A stretch of DNA of 64,000 nt from Gari tellinella (Eukaryota > Mollusca > Bivalvia > Cardiida > Psammobiidae). The stretch's first letter is position 1. Each line of letters opens with the position of its first letter. Of this stretch, positions 24,201-39,200 are shown piece by piece. The notes beneath the pieces are model-generated. The model did not search any database. It worked only from the letters and a program-made list of their open reading frames with translations, and was not told the DNA's origin. Made by a program: the position numbers and the translations under genes. The DNA is taken from the NCBI GenBank assembly GCA_922989275.2, contig OV277862.1, positions 43,363,786 to 43,427,785 on the forward strand, given 5' to 3'.

Positions 24201-27200
24201 AGTACGTTTTCGGACGGAGTAAAAAAGTAATGTCCTTTAGAGTGACGTCACAAAAAGAATATCATAAAGAGTGACAGTATATTTTGGATAGATGTAAAAG
24301 ACATGCAAAATGTTAACTGTAGGTCTATGGGAATTTAACTTTGGAACTCAAAGCGAGGTGTAATAATTGTTATTAACATAAGCTATAAATAGCTATATAC
24401 ATACAGTGAATACCTGTGAAGAGAACTCATCTGGGATTGTTCAAGTGAGATTTTAACCCTTTACCCCATAGTCTGTTTCTAATTATGAAGACAGGTGACC
24501 ACTTAAGGCAGGTTGAAAGAAAAGCAGAATGCACCTGAAGGCACAATCTGCTTTACTTTCAACCTGTTTAAAGCCTTAATCTGCTAGGAGATAGAAGATT
24601 TTTCTTTTTCTTATTGTACATATCCATGACTGTTTTGGAACTATTTTCTTCAGTGGAGGAATAAATTGAAAGCCCTAAGGGTCAATAAGTTACAGCAGGT
24701 TGCTGAATTACAAAAGCTGACAGATGTCTTTAGTTATAATTGTGAATGAACTCATATTTATATGATTCCTGATGAAGACCCGTTGAAGGTCAAAACGTTG
24801 AATGTGAATAAAAAACGGTTAACACCATATTGCCTCAGTTGTGAGTGTACTACTGTACTTGCCTCTTCTTCCAATATGCAATATAGTATTGAATCGATCT
24901 TACCTCTTCATTGAAAACAAAGACAGGTCCTTTCTTGTTGGAGTCTGTGTTGAGATACAGTGTGGCCTCCAGGCCATATTTGGGTATAAGCACCTGTATG
25001 GCGTTCTTACGTACAAATAAGATATACCCTTCCTCATCCACCTTTCTGTTCTTGAAAAACAACTGCAAACCAAAAGAAATAACAAGGAATAAACATACAG
25101 TCGAAACTCGACTTCGAACTCGCAATAGTTTGAACATACCCATATGTTTTAACTTTGAAATACGTGTATGTTCGACATAAGCGAGGAAAAAATATTGAAA
25201 TTTAACTTATAGAATACTGGCAAAGAGAATTTAAGCTAGTTCGTATTATCAAGCTTTGATTGTAATTTTGAAAATAACTGGTGAAATAACTTAACCCGAA
25301 ATCCCATAAATATGCCTTTAATTCATTCATCTACTGATAAAAATACTTTCACTTTGTACATGCATGAATATACATGTACATCTCCAGTTTTTTTATTTCT
25401 TTATCCAAGCAGATAGTAGCTTAACCCTTTCGCTGCAAGGCTCTATAATACTAATGTAATTATGCAAACAGTTTTATCCAGATACACCATATAATGGGGC
25501 ATCTGATCAGGATCCAAACTGTTTGACATTCATATCAATGTTTCTAAGTAGAAAACAAGGCTGTATTTAGTCGAGAATATAGCCTGACGTTATACAACGT
25601 CATCTACAGCCTTTATATGTCATGTCTACACGCCATGACGTTATTGTTAGTAAACATGTATGACCAGAAGTAGAAATAAAGTAAAGCAAACACAGCACCT
25701 CTTAAGCTAACTTCCATCCCCATTGCCCGTTAGACAGCCTTCTATAAAGGCTTTTGCCCCTGGCTTGCCAATATAAACAGAATAAGTTTTAAGTCTAAAA
25801 TAGGTCAAGGTCAAATCAAGGTTAGGTGATATGGATGTATTTGGAATGGTCCAATACACCAATTGTATATGTATCCAAGCATTCTACTAAGCAGTGTTGA
25901 TGTCAGGTGAAACGGTAAAATCTAGTTAATCAAGAAATAGCCCAATGAATATGTACCAAGTGCAAATGAGGACAATGTCAATTGTCAAGGTCAAATTAAG
26001 ATTGGGTGATATGGATGTATTGGGAATGGTCCTAGGCAACAACCATTTAAATATCCAAGCATTTTAGTAAGCAGTGTTGACAACAGATAAAACTGTATAA
26101 TCTAGTTTACCGGTACCAAGAAATGGCCCTTTGAAAATATTCCATGTCCAAAATTTGAGGTTTGGTTATAAGATTGGGTTAGGAACCTTTTTAACTGTTT
26201 AAGTATAAAAGCATTCTACAATCTAGTAAGTGTTGTCATTGCTTGACAAAACCGTAAAATCTGGTTAACCCCATAAATATGGACACACGGACAGGACAAT
26301 CTAAATAAATTTAAGACTAACAAATCTGTTTTACTCACATGGGTGTGTAGGTTGACAGATGCCCTGCCAGCATACTGGGCCATCTTGTGTCTGAAGTTGA
26401 GGTTATTACATATATTCTGTGTTTTGTTCTTCTCTAGCAGGTCAGGGTAGGAGGCGTCAGCACCAATACACACTGCCAGCAGTCTGTGTACCAGGATGTC
26501 AGAGTACCTGAAATATAAAATACATGTAGTAAATACATTAGCCTGTTACCTCATAGCCTATTTCTAGTTTTGGAAACAGGTTACCACTTATAGCAGGGTA
26601 AAAGTAAAACAGAATGTTCCTTTATTTATTCACCCTAGAACATTAAATGGACAAGTCGAGTTTTCAATTACTTTTTGTCTATTTTTTAATACTGCAAACT
26701 TACAAAGAGTGTAGATCCTGTACAGAGTACTCCTGTAGGCATAAGACCAGTGTATTCTTCACACAGGTACATGTACAATATGTCTTAAAATGTTGATAGA
26801 ATAATGTCATTGGTGCATCTGATTCGAATGAGGCGCTAAATGGGCTTGAATAACATAATCTGAAATGGCCCCCTTCCAACAGCCCATAAAAATCTTTTTA
26901 TGGGCTGTTGGAAGCGGGCCAAATTTGCGCCTAATTCAAATCAGATGCACCAATGACATAATTTCATTAACATTTTAAGACATATTTACATGTACCAGTG
27001 TATTCTTCACAGGTACACTGTTTATACATTTCAATAGAGGTCAATGCGGCGACTGGTTTTAACCAAAGCACATTTTGATGCAATTCATTGTTATACAGTA
27101 AAACGTTTCTATAACAGCCACTAAATTTTGTAAATTATTAGGTGTTTTAAACAGGTGACTGCTTTGAGCAAGGTGACAGTAAAACAGAAAATTCCTTTAG

Positions 27201-30200
27201 GAGCTTGCTGTTTGACTGTCACCTTGCTTTAAGCTGTCACCAGTCTTTTATACAATCAATGAGCCTTCATTTTAGTGGTCGTAATAGAGTGGTTTTACTG
27301 TATTTACAAACCTTCTGATGGGAGATGTAAAGTGAGTATAAATCTGACTGGCCAGGCCGTAGTGGAGGAACTCTGCCTCGGGTATCATACCGCTACAGAA
27401 ATACACAGCCTGCATCATACATCGGGTAGTCATGATACGTAACATTGTGTTGAAGTAGGGATCATCCTTTATAACTGCTGAATTTAGACTGTCAGCCAGC
27501 TGCTTGCCAGTCGATACATCCATATTAAAACCCTGAAACACGTTATAATAAGGTTTTAACAATTTTATATCAAAAGAATATATAAGAACAGCAGCTATTT
27601 AAAAATTGACTGTTTGATGCTTAACCCATTATGCCATAAATATGCCTTTTACACCTTTATTTTATTCCTCCACAGAAGAAAATACTTCCAATTTATTCTG
27701 TCACAAATAAAAATCACAAGAAATATGTTTTACATTGTAGCAGATCATAGCTTAAAGCATCAAAGCAGAATGCACAAGACGCATTCTGCTTTACTTTCAA
27801 CCTGCTTTAAGAGGTCACATGTCTTCAAAACTAGAAACAGGCTATGGGGTAATGGGTTAAATATTGAACAGAAGCCAACACAGCTCTGATTTCATAAGGT
27901 ACCATAGACTTTGTTACCCCTGTTACCCCATAAATACCCCTTTTTTACACTATTATTCTATATCTCCACTAAAGAAAATAGTTCCAATATATACAGTCAC
28001 GAATATGTACCATAATAAATATTTTCATTACTCTAGTGTATGGTAACTTAAAGCAGGCGCATTCTGCTTTACTTTCAGCCTGCTTTAATTGTCACCTATC
28101 TTCAAAACTAGATACAGGCTATGGGGTAATGGCTTAAATAAGTAAAACAAAAAGTTGTTTGTTTGAGACGTGTAGAAGATTGATAAGCAACATATTCAGT
28201 AATCTATCTTTGTTTTATATTTCAAAATTACGTCTATAAAACAATACGGAGGCTTTTGATTATAGCTTCAATTTTTTTGCTGTATATCAGGTTATCAAAC
28301 TAGAATACCTTTGAAGAAGCTGCTTTGATGAGTGGATCAAAATTTGAAGGTGGTGGGGAAGGATGACGTCGTAAGACAGCACAGTTGGGGAACTCATCAA
28401 ATATTTTCTGGGCTGTAGAGATGTTTGCCAGCAACATGAACTCCTCCACCATAGAGTTAGTATCACTGTAAGGAAATACATAGGAGCTGTGTCATGAGAA
28501 AAATCTGGGGTCCGTTTCATAAAACTTCGTAGGACAAAAACGATCGTAAGTCTAAACTTTAAAATACATTTAATTTCTGATTTCTCCATCTAATCCTGTC
28601 TTGTGACATCTTTTTGGAATCGTCTTTTCAAGACGATTCCAAAAAGATGTAACAAGACAGGATTAGATGGAGGAATAAATAATAATTGAGACTTTTATAA
28701 TCTGACTTACGACAACTTTTGTCGTAAGAAGTTTTATGAAACGGGTCCCTGACTTATTGCACTGCAACTTTGTACAGATCGATCATCATTGTCATCCAAG
28801 GCTCTGTATCTAAGTTTGGTCTACACTGCCAAATACTGCATATAATACAGCTACATAAAACATGCTTTAGATGCATGTGGGTGTCAAACAGTGTAGATCA
28901 AGACCAGCCGCTGCATCTTTGACGCAATGGCTGGTATTGATCTGCACTGTGAGATCAGTAAGACAGGGTTCCTCTTGGTATGATGTATAGTCATTAACCC
29001 TTAGCCTGCCACTCACGACTATAGCTCCATATGCAAACAGCTTGGATCCGGATGAGACGCCGAGTAACTCGGCGTCTCATCCGGATCCAAGCTGTTTGAC
29101 ACTCGGACAACATTTTCAGCAATTTTGAGCAACTTTGAAGCACTTTGAAACTTGAAGCAGACGAGAAATATAGCAGATGACATTTTATTTGGCGGGCTAA
29201 GGGTTAATAATACCCTTTCAAAAATACTGTTTGTATTACGTTAGTCTCGCTATTGCTTCTTCTTTGCATTAGGATATCAAAATCTTACAAAATTTTCTTT
29301 ATACTTACAGGAGCTGTTTCGCCTGAACGTCTATAGGGTCATGTGTTTCACTGTCAATGTGAAATCTGATTTCTGGTGAGGCAAGAGTAAGGGCTCTGAA
29401 AAGTAAGAGAGAAATGTGTTCTATCTATCCTAAACTTTAGTCCTATCCATGTTTAGGTACCATTCAAAAGAAAATATATCAGGGCTCCAGATAAAAGGTA
29501 TCAAACTGATCCAAGCCAATATTTTCTCACTAATTTCAGCACCAAATCCTACGGTGTTACTACTTATTAGAATCGTCTCAAAGAGACAATTCTAATGAGT
29601 AGTGAAATCATAAGTTTTAATGCAGAAATAAAGGTTTTAGTTTTTTAAATGCCCCCTTATCTGGAGCACTGTATATAGATAGCATTTAACCCCAAAGAGT
29701 GTTTCGCCTTTTTAAAACAGGTTATCACGAAAAATCTAAAGCCCATTTCACATACGGCTAATTCTTAGGGGTAAATCGCAAGGTTTCATACCACAGCCGT
29801 ACAAAACTTTCAAGGATGCACGGCAGCCACAATGTCGCAAGATGGATTTTCAACATAAAAGCCCCTTTCATAGCCATGATACCTGTTTTAGAGGTAAAGC
29901 CCAAGGTTTCGTATGACAGCCGTACTAATTTTCGCCATCGGGCGCCAGCCCCAACATCGCAAGCTACATTTTCAACATGTTCATTTTCCTTGCGATCACC
30001 ATGCAATATTGGGCAGCTATACGACAGCCGTGAGACATGTGATTTGTCTTGCGGTACACAGAACCTGCAAACTCATACGACAAATAAAAGCGGACGGCTG
30101 ATGCGAAAGGGGCTAAATGATGAAAATCAAACTTAAGACATTGCGGCTGCTGTGCAACGTTGAAAATTCGTATGGCTGTCATACGAAATCTTGCGATTTA

Positions 30201-33200
30201 CCCCTAAAAACCTGTCACAGGGCTGCCGTGAGACTGATGTGAAAGGGGCTTTACCTATTTTCTGCAATATCTACATCCCAACTGCATTTTACTACAATGA
30301 CCGCATTGGCCTGAATGTAATTAATAACCCTGTTAAGATCTTTGACTAAAACATCATCTGAAGCGAAATTTTATTTTGCGAGGGATCTTGTCAAATTATA
30401 CATTTCTGAAATGTCTCCTTGAAATCTCGACATAGCATTGAGCAATTTGATTTCTGTGTCCTCTAATTTTAATTTACAAGCTTGCTGTTTCCCTTTATGG
30501 CTCGAAGCCGGTTCTTAGTTCTGAGAACACCTGTTTCACCTCCAGTCAAACCATGTTTGACCACATAGCCTTTTTTGTTGTTAGGTAAACTACATCCACC
30601 TGTTTTTCTACTAGCTGAACCACCTTTAGCTTTTAAAGCAATATACATACCCATTGTCAATTCTTTTCTGCTTCAGTAGTTTAGCCAGTCTGTTGAGGCC
30701 TCTCAGACCAAGTGCAATGCCATCTTTACGGTTCGGATCATCAATGATCATCTGGGCCTCAGCATATGTCAGTGAAGCCTGTGAACAGACAGGCAATTAT
30801 TTGTAACAACCCATGACCCCGTACATACGCCTTTTTACACCTTTGATATACTCTTCGACTACAGAAAGTAGTTCTATTTTATTAAATCATGAATACGAAC
30901 CGAAATAAATATTTTCTATAATCTAGCTAAAAGTACTTTAAAGCAGGCTAAAAGTAAATCAGAATGCACCTTAAGGTTTCAAAACCTAAACACAGATTTC
31001 GAAACCTAAACGCGGGCCCTAAGTTCAATGTCAAGGTCACAGGGGTCCAAATTTTTCTGTGCATGGAAAGGTCTTGTCCATAAACACACGCATACCAACT
31101 ATGAAAGCAATACCTCAAGAGACATAGAAATAATAGGCATTTTTCGAAACCTAAACTCAGATTTCGAAACCTAAACGGGAACCCTTAGTTCAAGGTCAAG
31201 GTCACAGGGGTCCAAATTTTTCTGTGCATGGAAAGGTCATGTCTATATACACGCATATACCAACTATGAAAGCAATAACTGAAGGGACATAGAAGTTATA
31301 GGCATTTTTCGAAACCTAAACACAGATTTCGAAACCTAAACGCGGGCCCTAAGTTCAAGGTCAAGGTCAAAGGGGTCCACATTTTTCTGTGCATGGAAAG
31401 GTCTTGACCATATACACACACATACCAACTATGAAAGCAATACCTCAAGAGACATAGAAGTTATAGGCATTTTTCGAAACCTAAACACAGATTTTGAAAC
31501 CTAAATGCGAACCCTAAGTTCAAGGTCAAGGTCACAGGGGTCCAAATTTTTCTGTGAATGGAAAGGTCTTGTCCATATACACATACATACCAACTACGAA
31601 AGCAATACCTCAAGGGACATAGAAGTTAAAGGCATTTTTCTAAACTTAAACACAGATTTCGAAACTTAAACGCAGGCCCTAAGTTCAAGGTCAAGGTCAC
31701 AGGGGTCAACATTTTTCAGTGCATGGAAAGGTATTGTCCATATACACACACATACAAACTATGGAAGCAATACCTCAAGGGACATAGAAGTTAAAGGCAT
31801 TTTTCGAAACCTAAACGCAGATTTCCAAACCTATACGCAGGCCCTAAGTTCAAGGTCAAGGTCACAGGGGTCTAAATTTGTCTTTGCATGTAAAGGTCTT
31901 GTCCATATACACAAACATACCAAGTATGAAAGCAATACCTCAAGAGACATAGAAGTTAAAGGCATTTTTCTAAACTTAAACACAGATTTCGAAACCTAAA
32001 CGCAGGCCCTAAGTTCAAGGTCAAGGTCACAGGGGTCAAAAATTTTCTGTGAATGGAAAGGTCTTGTCCATATACACACACATACCAACTATGAAAGCAA
32101 TACCTCAAGGGACATAGAAGTTAAAGGCATTTTTCTAAACCTAAACACAGATTTCGAAACTTAAACGCAGGCCCTAAGTTCAAGGTCAAGGTCACAGGTG
32201 TCTAAATTTTTCTGAGCATGGAAAGGTCTTGTCTATAAACACACACATACCGACTATGGAAGCAATACCTTAAGGGATATAGAAGTTAAAGGCATTTTTC
32301 AAAACCTAAACGCAGATTTCGAAACCTAAACGCAGGCCCTAAGTTCAAGGTCAAGGTCACAGGGGTCAAAATGTTTCTGTGCATGGAAAGGTCTTGTCTA
32401 TATACACACACATACCGACTATGGAAGCAATACCTTAAGGGATATAGAAGTTAAAGGCATTTTTCAAAACCTTAACGCAGATTTCGAAACCTAAACGCAG
32501 GCCCTAAGTTCAAGGTCAAGGTCACAGGGGTCAAAATTTTTCTGTGCATGAAAAGGTCTTGTCCATATACACACACATACCGACTATGGAAGCAATACCT
32601 TAAGGGATATAGAAGTTAAAGGCATTTTTCAAAACCTAAACGCAGATTTCGAAACCTAAACGCAGGCCCTAAGTTCAAGGTCAAGGTCACAGGGGTCAAA
32701 AATTTTCTGTGCATGGGAAGGTCTTGTCCATATACACACACATACCAATTATGAAAGCAATACCTCAAGGGAAATAGAAGTTATAGACATTTTCTTAAAA
32801 TTGTTTACGCCGTTCACGACGACAACGACGACGACGACTACACCGGGGGTATTGCAATAGCTCGTCATGTACTACGTACAGGCGAGCTAAAAAACTAAAT
32901 AGAGAAAAATAAAGATACTTATTTTGTCTTTAGTTTAAACAGTATTTATTTCAAATGTTTTACATACATTGTGTCATATTTACAGAACATAATGTCAAGT
33001 AACATTTAAATATGGATTAGAAAACAAGTTACTAAAAACTTATGTGAATTCTTCTCCATAAAATGCGGATGGTATGAGTAGGTTACCCTATGAGAAGTTA
33101 AGAGACACTGAAAACCATGAAGTTGTACAGATTGAAGATAGAGTTGTCAAAACAATCTGCAACACCATCACCATACCATTCTGTGAGACATTTCCTATGG

Positions 33201-36200
33201 CAACACTGAACCTATTGGAAACAATAGAGGAACCAGGACAGCTCCTTGCCCAAAAGGAAATGAGGGAAATTAGGAAAGCACAGAGAAATGACAGACTTAT
33301 TGAAAAATGGAGAATAGCTGTCATCGACAACACATTACCGAAGACATTCATGATGATGAACGACTTGACCATGCGGAAACAGTTCAAGAATTTCAAGATG
33401 AAGAGAGGAATACTTTTCCGTACCATAACAGACAATGAAGAAGAAATTGAACAACTTGTTGTCCCTGAATGCTATAGGGAAGAGATCCTAAAAGGTCTTC
33501 ATAATGAAGTGGGTCATCCGGGTCAAGAGAGGACATTGAGGCTGATGAGAGACAGGTTTTACTGGCCTGGAATAGGATCTGATGTGACAGAGTGGACAGC
33601 TAAATGCGATCGATGCATTAGACGGAAGTCAACAGTGGACAAAGCCCCTCTCGTCAACATTCATACCTCATACCCACTCGAGTTACTTTGCATGGACTTT
33701 TTGACTCTGGAACCATCAAAGGGGAATATAGGCAATATCTTAGTCATCACGGACCACTATACCAAATTCGCAAAGGCCATACCTACAAAAAACCAAACTG
33801 CCAAAACAACTGCAGAAGCCCTTTATAATGAATTTTTGGTCAATTTCGGCATACCTACAAGACTTCATTCAGACCAAGGAAAAAAATTTGAAAGCGAAAT
33901 TATTTCGGAACTATGCAAACTCACCAACATGAAATAGAGCCACACCACGCCTTACCATCCCCAAGGAAATGACGGTCCAGAAAGGTTTAATCGGACATTA
34001 TTAAACATGCTAGGGACACTCGAGGATGAACAGAAAAAGGACTGGAAGAAGTACATAAGTTCATTGGTGTATGCATATAACTGCACACCGCATGAAACCA
34101 CTAGAGTTTCACCATATGAACTTTTGTTCGGCAGAAAGCCCAAACTTCCAGTAGATGCTACCTTTCAGTTAGCTAGAAATGAAGACTCAAATAAGAATAC
34201 TCAGGAATTTATTCAGGATGACCAAGACCAATGAATTGGTACAGAGACATACAGAAAGGGCTAAAAGTAAGCAGAAATCGTACTACGATAAGAAGACCAA
34301 GAAAGTGAAAATTAGTATTGGCGACATAGTTCTGGTTAAGCAGCTAGCTTTCGATGGAAAGCATAAGATTGCTGACAGGTTTGAACCAGATACCTATGTC
34401 GTCATAGATCAACCAAGGCCAGACATTCCAGTATACACAGTGAAGTCAGAACAGTCAACATTACAAAACATCAGACTTTGCATCACAATCACCTGCTCCT
34501 GGTTGATCATCAGGAATTAAGTAGTAAGATTGATGATGGAGATGAAGACATACAGACAAAGGAGACAGTCATAGTTGAGACAGAGACTAAAGAAGATACG
34601 AAGAGTGACGTCACTAGTGACGAAGAAGATAGCTCAGACAGTGAAGGAGACAGTGATGCAGCACATGCACACTTGTATGGGGACGCCCATAGTCCGTCTG
34701 TAGAGAGCAATGAAGAGAATATCGATAAGGAAAAGATAGACTTGATAGTAGAGGAAATAGGTGCTCCTGGAGATGAGGAAACGATTGTTCTGGCTGATAT
34801 CGTTGATGATGATGATGATCATGTCATGCATGTTCATACTGATGAGTTAGTGGAAGGAACAATGGAAGAAACTGCTGGAGAAGAAAAGTCTGACGCCTTA
34901 GATACCGTCAACGAGGAAACACTAGCTGTGGACACCTCTACGGAAAACCCAGAATTAGAGATTGATAAATCAGAGAATGATGTAGCCAAAGCAGAGAGTA
35001 CAGATGATGAGGAACAGAAGGAAGAAGTAGAGGAGGAGAAGAAAACAGAACAGATAGAGAGTCAGAAAAAGAAACCAGTGCCACCACCAAGACCGCCTAG
35101 AAGGTCATCGAGAGACAGGAAACCTCCTGACAGATATGGTGACTTCGTTACTTACCAAATGACAAATCAACCAGTAGACAGGAAAATGAGTGCACTGAGT
35201 TCCTTAATGAACTCTGGTATTTTGAGTGAAATGGACTCTGAAATGGCACATCAGGTAATTACAGCTATAATGAAATAGTATTTTAAAATTTGTCTTACAT
35301 TATGTTTTTAGTGAATTATGAATAGTTATTAAATGTTGATTGACTTTAAATAGTTATTAAATGTTCATAGTTGAACTTTAGTTTCTGTTTAAATGCATGT
35401 GTAATTGATTCTGTGAGGTCACAGGTTCTAGAAGAAGGGGGAGAAATTAGTGTATGAATTTTAAACAGAAATTGTTACTTTTTTGACTTGCTGAAAGGAA
35501 AATTTAAACTGTATTATACAGTGTAGACTTTGTTCATGCTACAGTATAAGTACTTTAGTGTATAGTAGAGAGTGATGGTATAGTAGTAATGTATATCTGT
35601 TATTAGCAGATTTATGAAAGTAGATTCAAGTATAGGTAAATCAGTTTTTTTTCTTAGTGTATTTTATAGCAGTAGTTTTACCGACATTGACGAAAACTTG
35701 ATTGTGACTTGGAACTTTTGTAGACTTTGACAGTGACGGGACGTCATTCCAGAGAGAGGGGGAGTGTGTAGCCAGGTCAAGTTTTTATGTTTTATTTGTT
35801 ATTTCCTTGTTTCGTTTTGCTCGGTAAAGTTCGTATTCGTTCGGTGTTGTTCGTGCTTCTCCGTATTCCGCGGTTGACGTCGGCAGTTTACTTCAACCGG
35901 GGAATGCTGAGAGATCACGTGATAACTGAGCGAAATTTACAATTGTGTCAGATCTGGTCGTGTAAAGTTGTTCATTGTTTTGGATCCGTCGTTTCAAGAA
36001 TTATAGGTTAGTATTGGTTCAAATCGATTGTATTTGATTCGAGAGAGGTTGCAATGGGTTTGTATATGCTTGACACGCATTAGTCTTTTGTATTTCGGCA
36101 TTTTATCCTTAGTGTAACATGTTTTCGCGCCTTTCGAAACGGCAGCATATTTGGCATTTCTCGTTGTTATAAAACTAATTAGACGTTGTTTTTAACCTTT

Positions 36201-39200
36201 CTTGCATGTTTTTAATCCCACAGAATTCACCAGTTACGAGTGTATGTGAGGAGAAGAGAAGGGGAGAGTTTGGTTGTGTTCCATGTATTGGTTCCACAGA
36301 CTGGTGAGTTATTGTTGTTGTCGTGAACCATGTCTATCTGTACGTTAATGTGTAGTGTTATTTCTAGCCACCTAAAAGGGGCAGGGTGCAGCAAAAAAGG
36401 GGCAGGGTGGCAACGCGGCGGATTGGCATGAGAAAGGGCAGGTTGGAACCCGAGGCATTTCTACTATATTACACTATTTTATGCTGAATTAATTTCATGT
36501 TACAGTTGTAGTAAATTAATTTATTTTTAACTCTAAAGTTTTAATTGTTACACCCATTTTCCTTTTATTTTACAATAAATGAATGAATTATAAGCTAGAT
36601 GTAAAAACTTATCAATAGCCAACAAAAGGCACCAGGGCTTGGCTTGGAATTGACTTGGTCAAGTCAAGTTCTAGGGTACTGCATATATACTTTCTACACT
36701 TAAAGCTGAGAAAAGGCATCTCATTTTCCCTCCTTCTGACTCATTTGAATTTTCCTCTCTAAAAAGGAACTGGACTGCTAAGTTTAAATTTTCTAAAAAA
36801 TAAGTGAATAAATAGAATAATCTTTTATCCATATTATGGTTATAGAATATACTCAATACTCATTCAAACTTAGAGTAGATCTAGATCTTATTCATATTTT
36901 AAAAATGAATCCCAGTAGATCTATATCTAAACTGAATCAAATACATGTATTTGCATTTAATTGTCACAAGCAGGATTGTATATTTTAGTGTCTCTGAACA
37001 GTGAAATTAATCCGTTCGAATCACTGCCCAAAAAGGGAAAATAAACCAACTTTTAAGTCTTATTATTTGTTTCCTACACCAAACTGTTGTCTTAAAAATT
37101 ATAAGGATAAAAAAAATTCATCAAAGTTGCTTAATTTGAATCTGTCACTTTGCGTAAGTTGTCCGCGAATCCAATGTGAATTCTTTTCCCACGCCCAGCT
37201 CGTCGTCATTATATTCTCTCAGTTCGCGGACGAATTCAGTAGAAAATCAACACAATAGTGAGATTTCTTATAAATAGTATTCAAATTAAACATATTACGC
37301 TGTGTGCTGACTCAGTATAAACTTTGTTCAAACTTGCCTGAACCGTTTCCATAGTGCTCAATTTTCGGAATAACGCATCGACATTTCTACCGCGAAAACT
37401 AATTGCAAATCAATGTTACGAGCGTATATTGTTGCAAAACCCAATTTAATTTACATTTACACAAATAGTGTGTAAAATAGAAGAATTTAGATCCAATTTT
37501 AATTGAAGGAATACCTTTTAATTATGTTTTACTAACAAAATAAACGTGTCCTTATCGTAGCAAAAATTAACGCGCCCCGCCGCGTTTTGTAACGGATTTA
37601 AAAGTCGAAAGTTTGTTTCTGTAACAGGATTATAAAACGAATTTTGTGGGAGAAAATCAATTCATTAATTTTAATTTCTGTTTAGCATTAATCTAGATCT
37701 CAGTGGGGGTTTTGTCCTCCACTTTGGGGGAATATTCTGCATTGTAATCGGTCCCGTAATGAAGACAGTCTGATTGTTCGCTCGGCCGATCTGTCAATCA
37801 CTTTTTTGGTAACCAATTAAAAATGTGTTAAATCCCATTCAGAAGGCGTGGTCAAACTTCGACCTAAGAGTATTATCACCAGTCCCGACGGATGGTAAGA
37901 TTGCAGAAGACTGGTTAATTTATCACACATTACGGATTTTCACGGTCTCTCTAAAGGTGCGTTTGACAGGTAAAACATGCTTACAGAACTCTCTTCATTT
38001 ACAACACGCGATCATCGGGAGCAAACATGCGTACGGGAACTGGCTGTACACGTTACGACATTTTACACATTTCCCGGCCTTATCGATACCGTATAAAGAC
38101 TTACTATCTATTGAGCGGGGAACCAGGTATACATTTTTTTGTGTGTGTTGATAAACACATTCAGAATGGTTTGCGGCTGACAGTTGCTGTGTACTAGGCT
38201 TTTGACACGCGTTACGCAAGAAATATCAATGACTGTTGTTTTAAGAGATGAGAAAGGGGCTATGATGATTAAATTAGGGCAGCAGGGTGCATGAAAGGCA
38301 CAATTAAGGGCACAAGGGCGGATCAAAAAGGCGGCGGGGCGGGGCGCCCCGACATTCCGCTATAGAAATATCACTAATGTGTTATATGTAAGTACTTTTA
38401 AAATAGGTTCAAGACCACTAGAACTGAAAAGGCGTTATTATGTAATATATTGTTTCAAGGGCTGATTATCATGATTCTGTGTAGCTATATGTCATCTATA
38501 TTTCAGCCTATATATAATGTCTATAACCTGTTACTTAATGCATTTGCATTCTATTGCAGGTACAGGATTGTCACATGCAGCTTGGATTGACGTGTAACCT
38601 ATGGTATAAATAAAAGAGATAACCTTTACACAGTCTCGATCCGTATTTACTAGCCGGTAATAAATGACAAAGTATTTTGTCTTTGATTAGAATATACATG
38701 ATTTTTGTGTTTTACATGTAAAACTGTATTACCTTTGACAATATTATACTTTTGGTGAATGATGTCTTCAGGATCTCAGCATCTTGAGTCATCTCCCACA
38801 ACACAGTGAAAGCAAACCTAAGAAACAAACATACCAATTACAATTACAAAATTATTTTCTATTCGCATATCCAAATAAGTTTAACTTACATGACAGTGTG
38901 GGCACACCTTTGGTGTGCCTTGTTCAATTACCCATATAGTAATACATCTCTATTACAACAACAATCTTGTAATAATTGTTATGTGTTTAGGACAGTGACT
39001 GTTTAAAGCAAGGTGACAGTAAAACAGAAAGCTCCTTTAGGAGCCTTCTGTTTTACTACTACCTTGCTTTAAGCAGTCACCTATTGTTTATACAATCAAT
39101 GACCCTTGGCTCTAGTAGTCGTAACAGAGAAGTTTTACTGTAGTTTGTGGCTGATATATTTCAGGTCAAAATTATTTTCCTGGCAGTGCTGTCTGATCTG

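Larger units (their letters stand above)
33060..36570 (+). mobile_element. Gypsy-type LTR retrotransposon, 5'-truncated
   Basis: Homology begins with NADGMSRLP, which in Gypsy Pol follows RNase H; gag, protease, reverse transcriptase and the 5' LTR are absent. The integrase follows, then an acidic tail, a purine tract AGAGAGAGGGGGAG (35751-35764), and a probable 3' LTR starting TGTGTAGCCAGG at 35765. The right limit (about 36300-36570) is uncertain. It sits opposite to DIS3 within an intron, and is disabled by a stop and frameshifts. Confidence 0.75.

Noticed and set aside
29758..30182. Overlapping short frames on both strands
   Set aside because: They reflect internal repeats of the M8 element, with no protein motif.
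30977..32820. CRISPR-like array of regular repeats
   Set aside because: Units are 165 bp with no alternation of short repeats and unique spacers, and the DNA is eukaryotic.
34478..35278. Acidic 266-codon frame as a host protein
   Set aside because: It follows the integrase domains directly and ends with the basic motif typical of Gypsy polyprotein tails.
37825..38151. 108-codon open frame as a gene
   Set aside because: No recognised motif, no splice partners, and an opposite-strand frame overlaps it.
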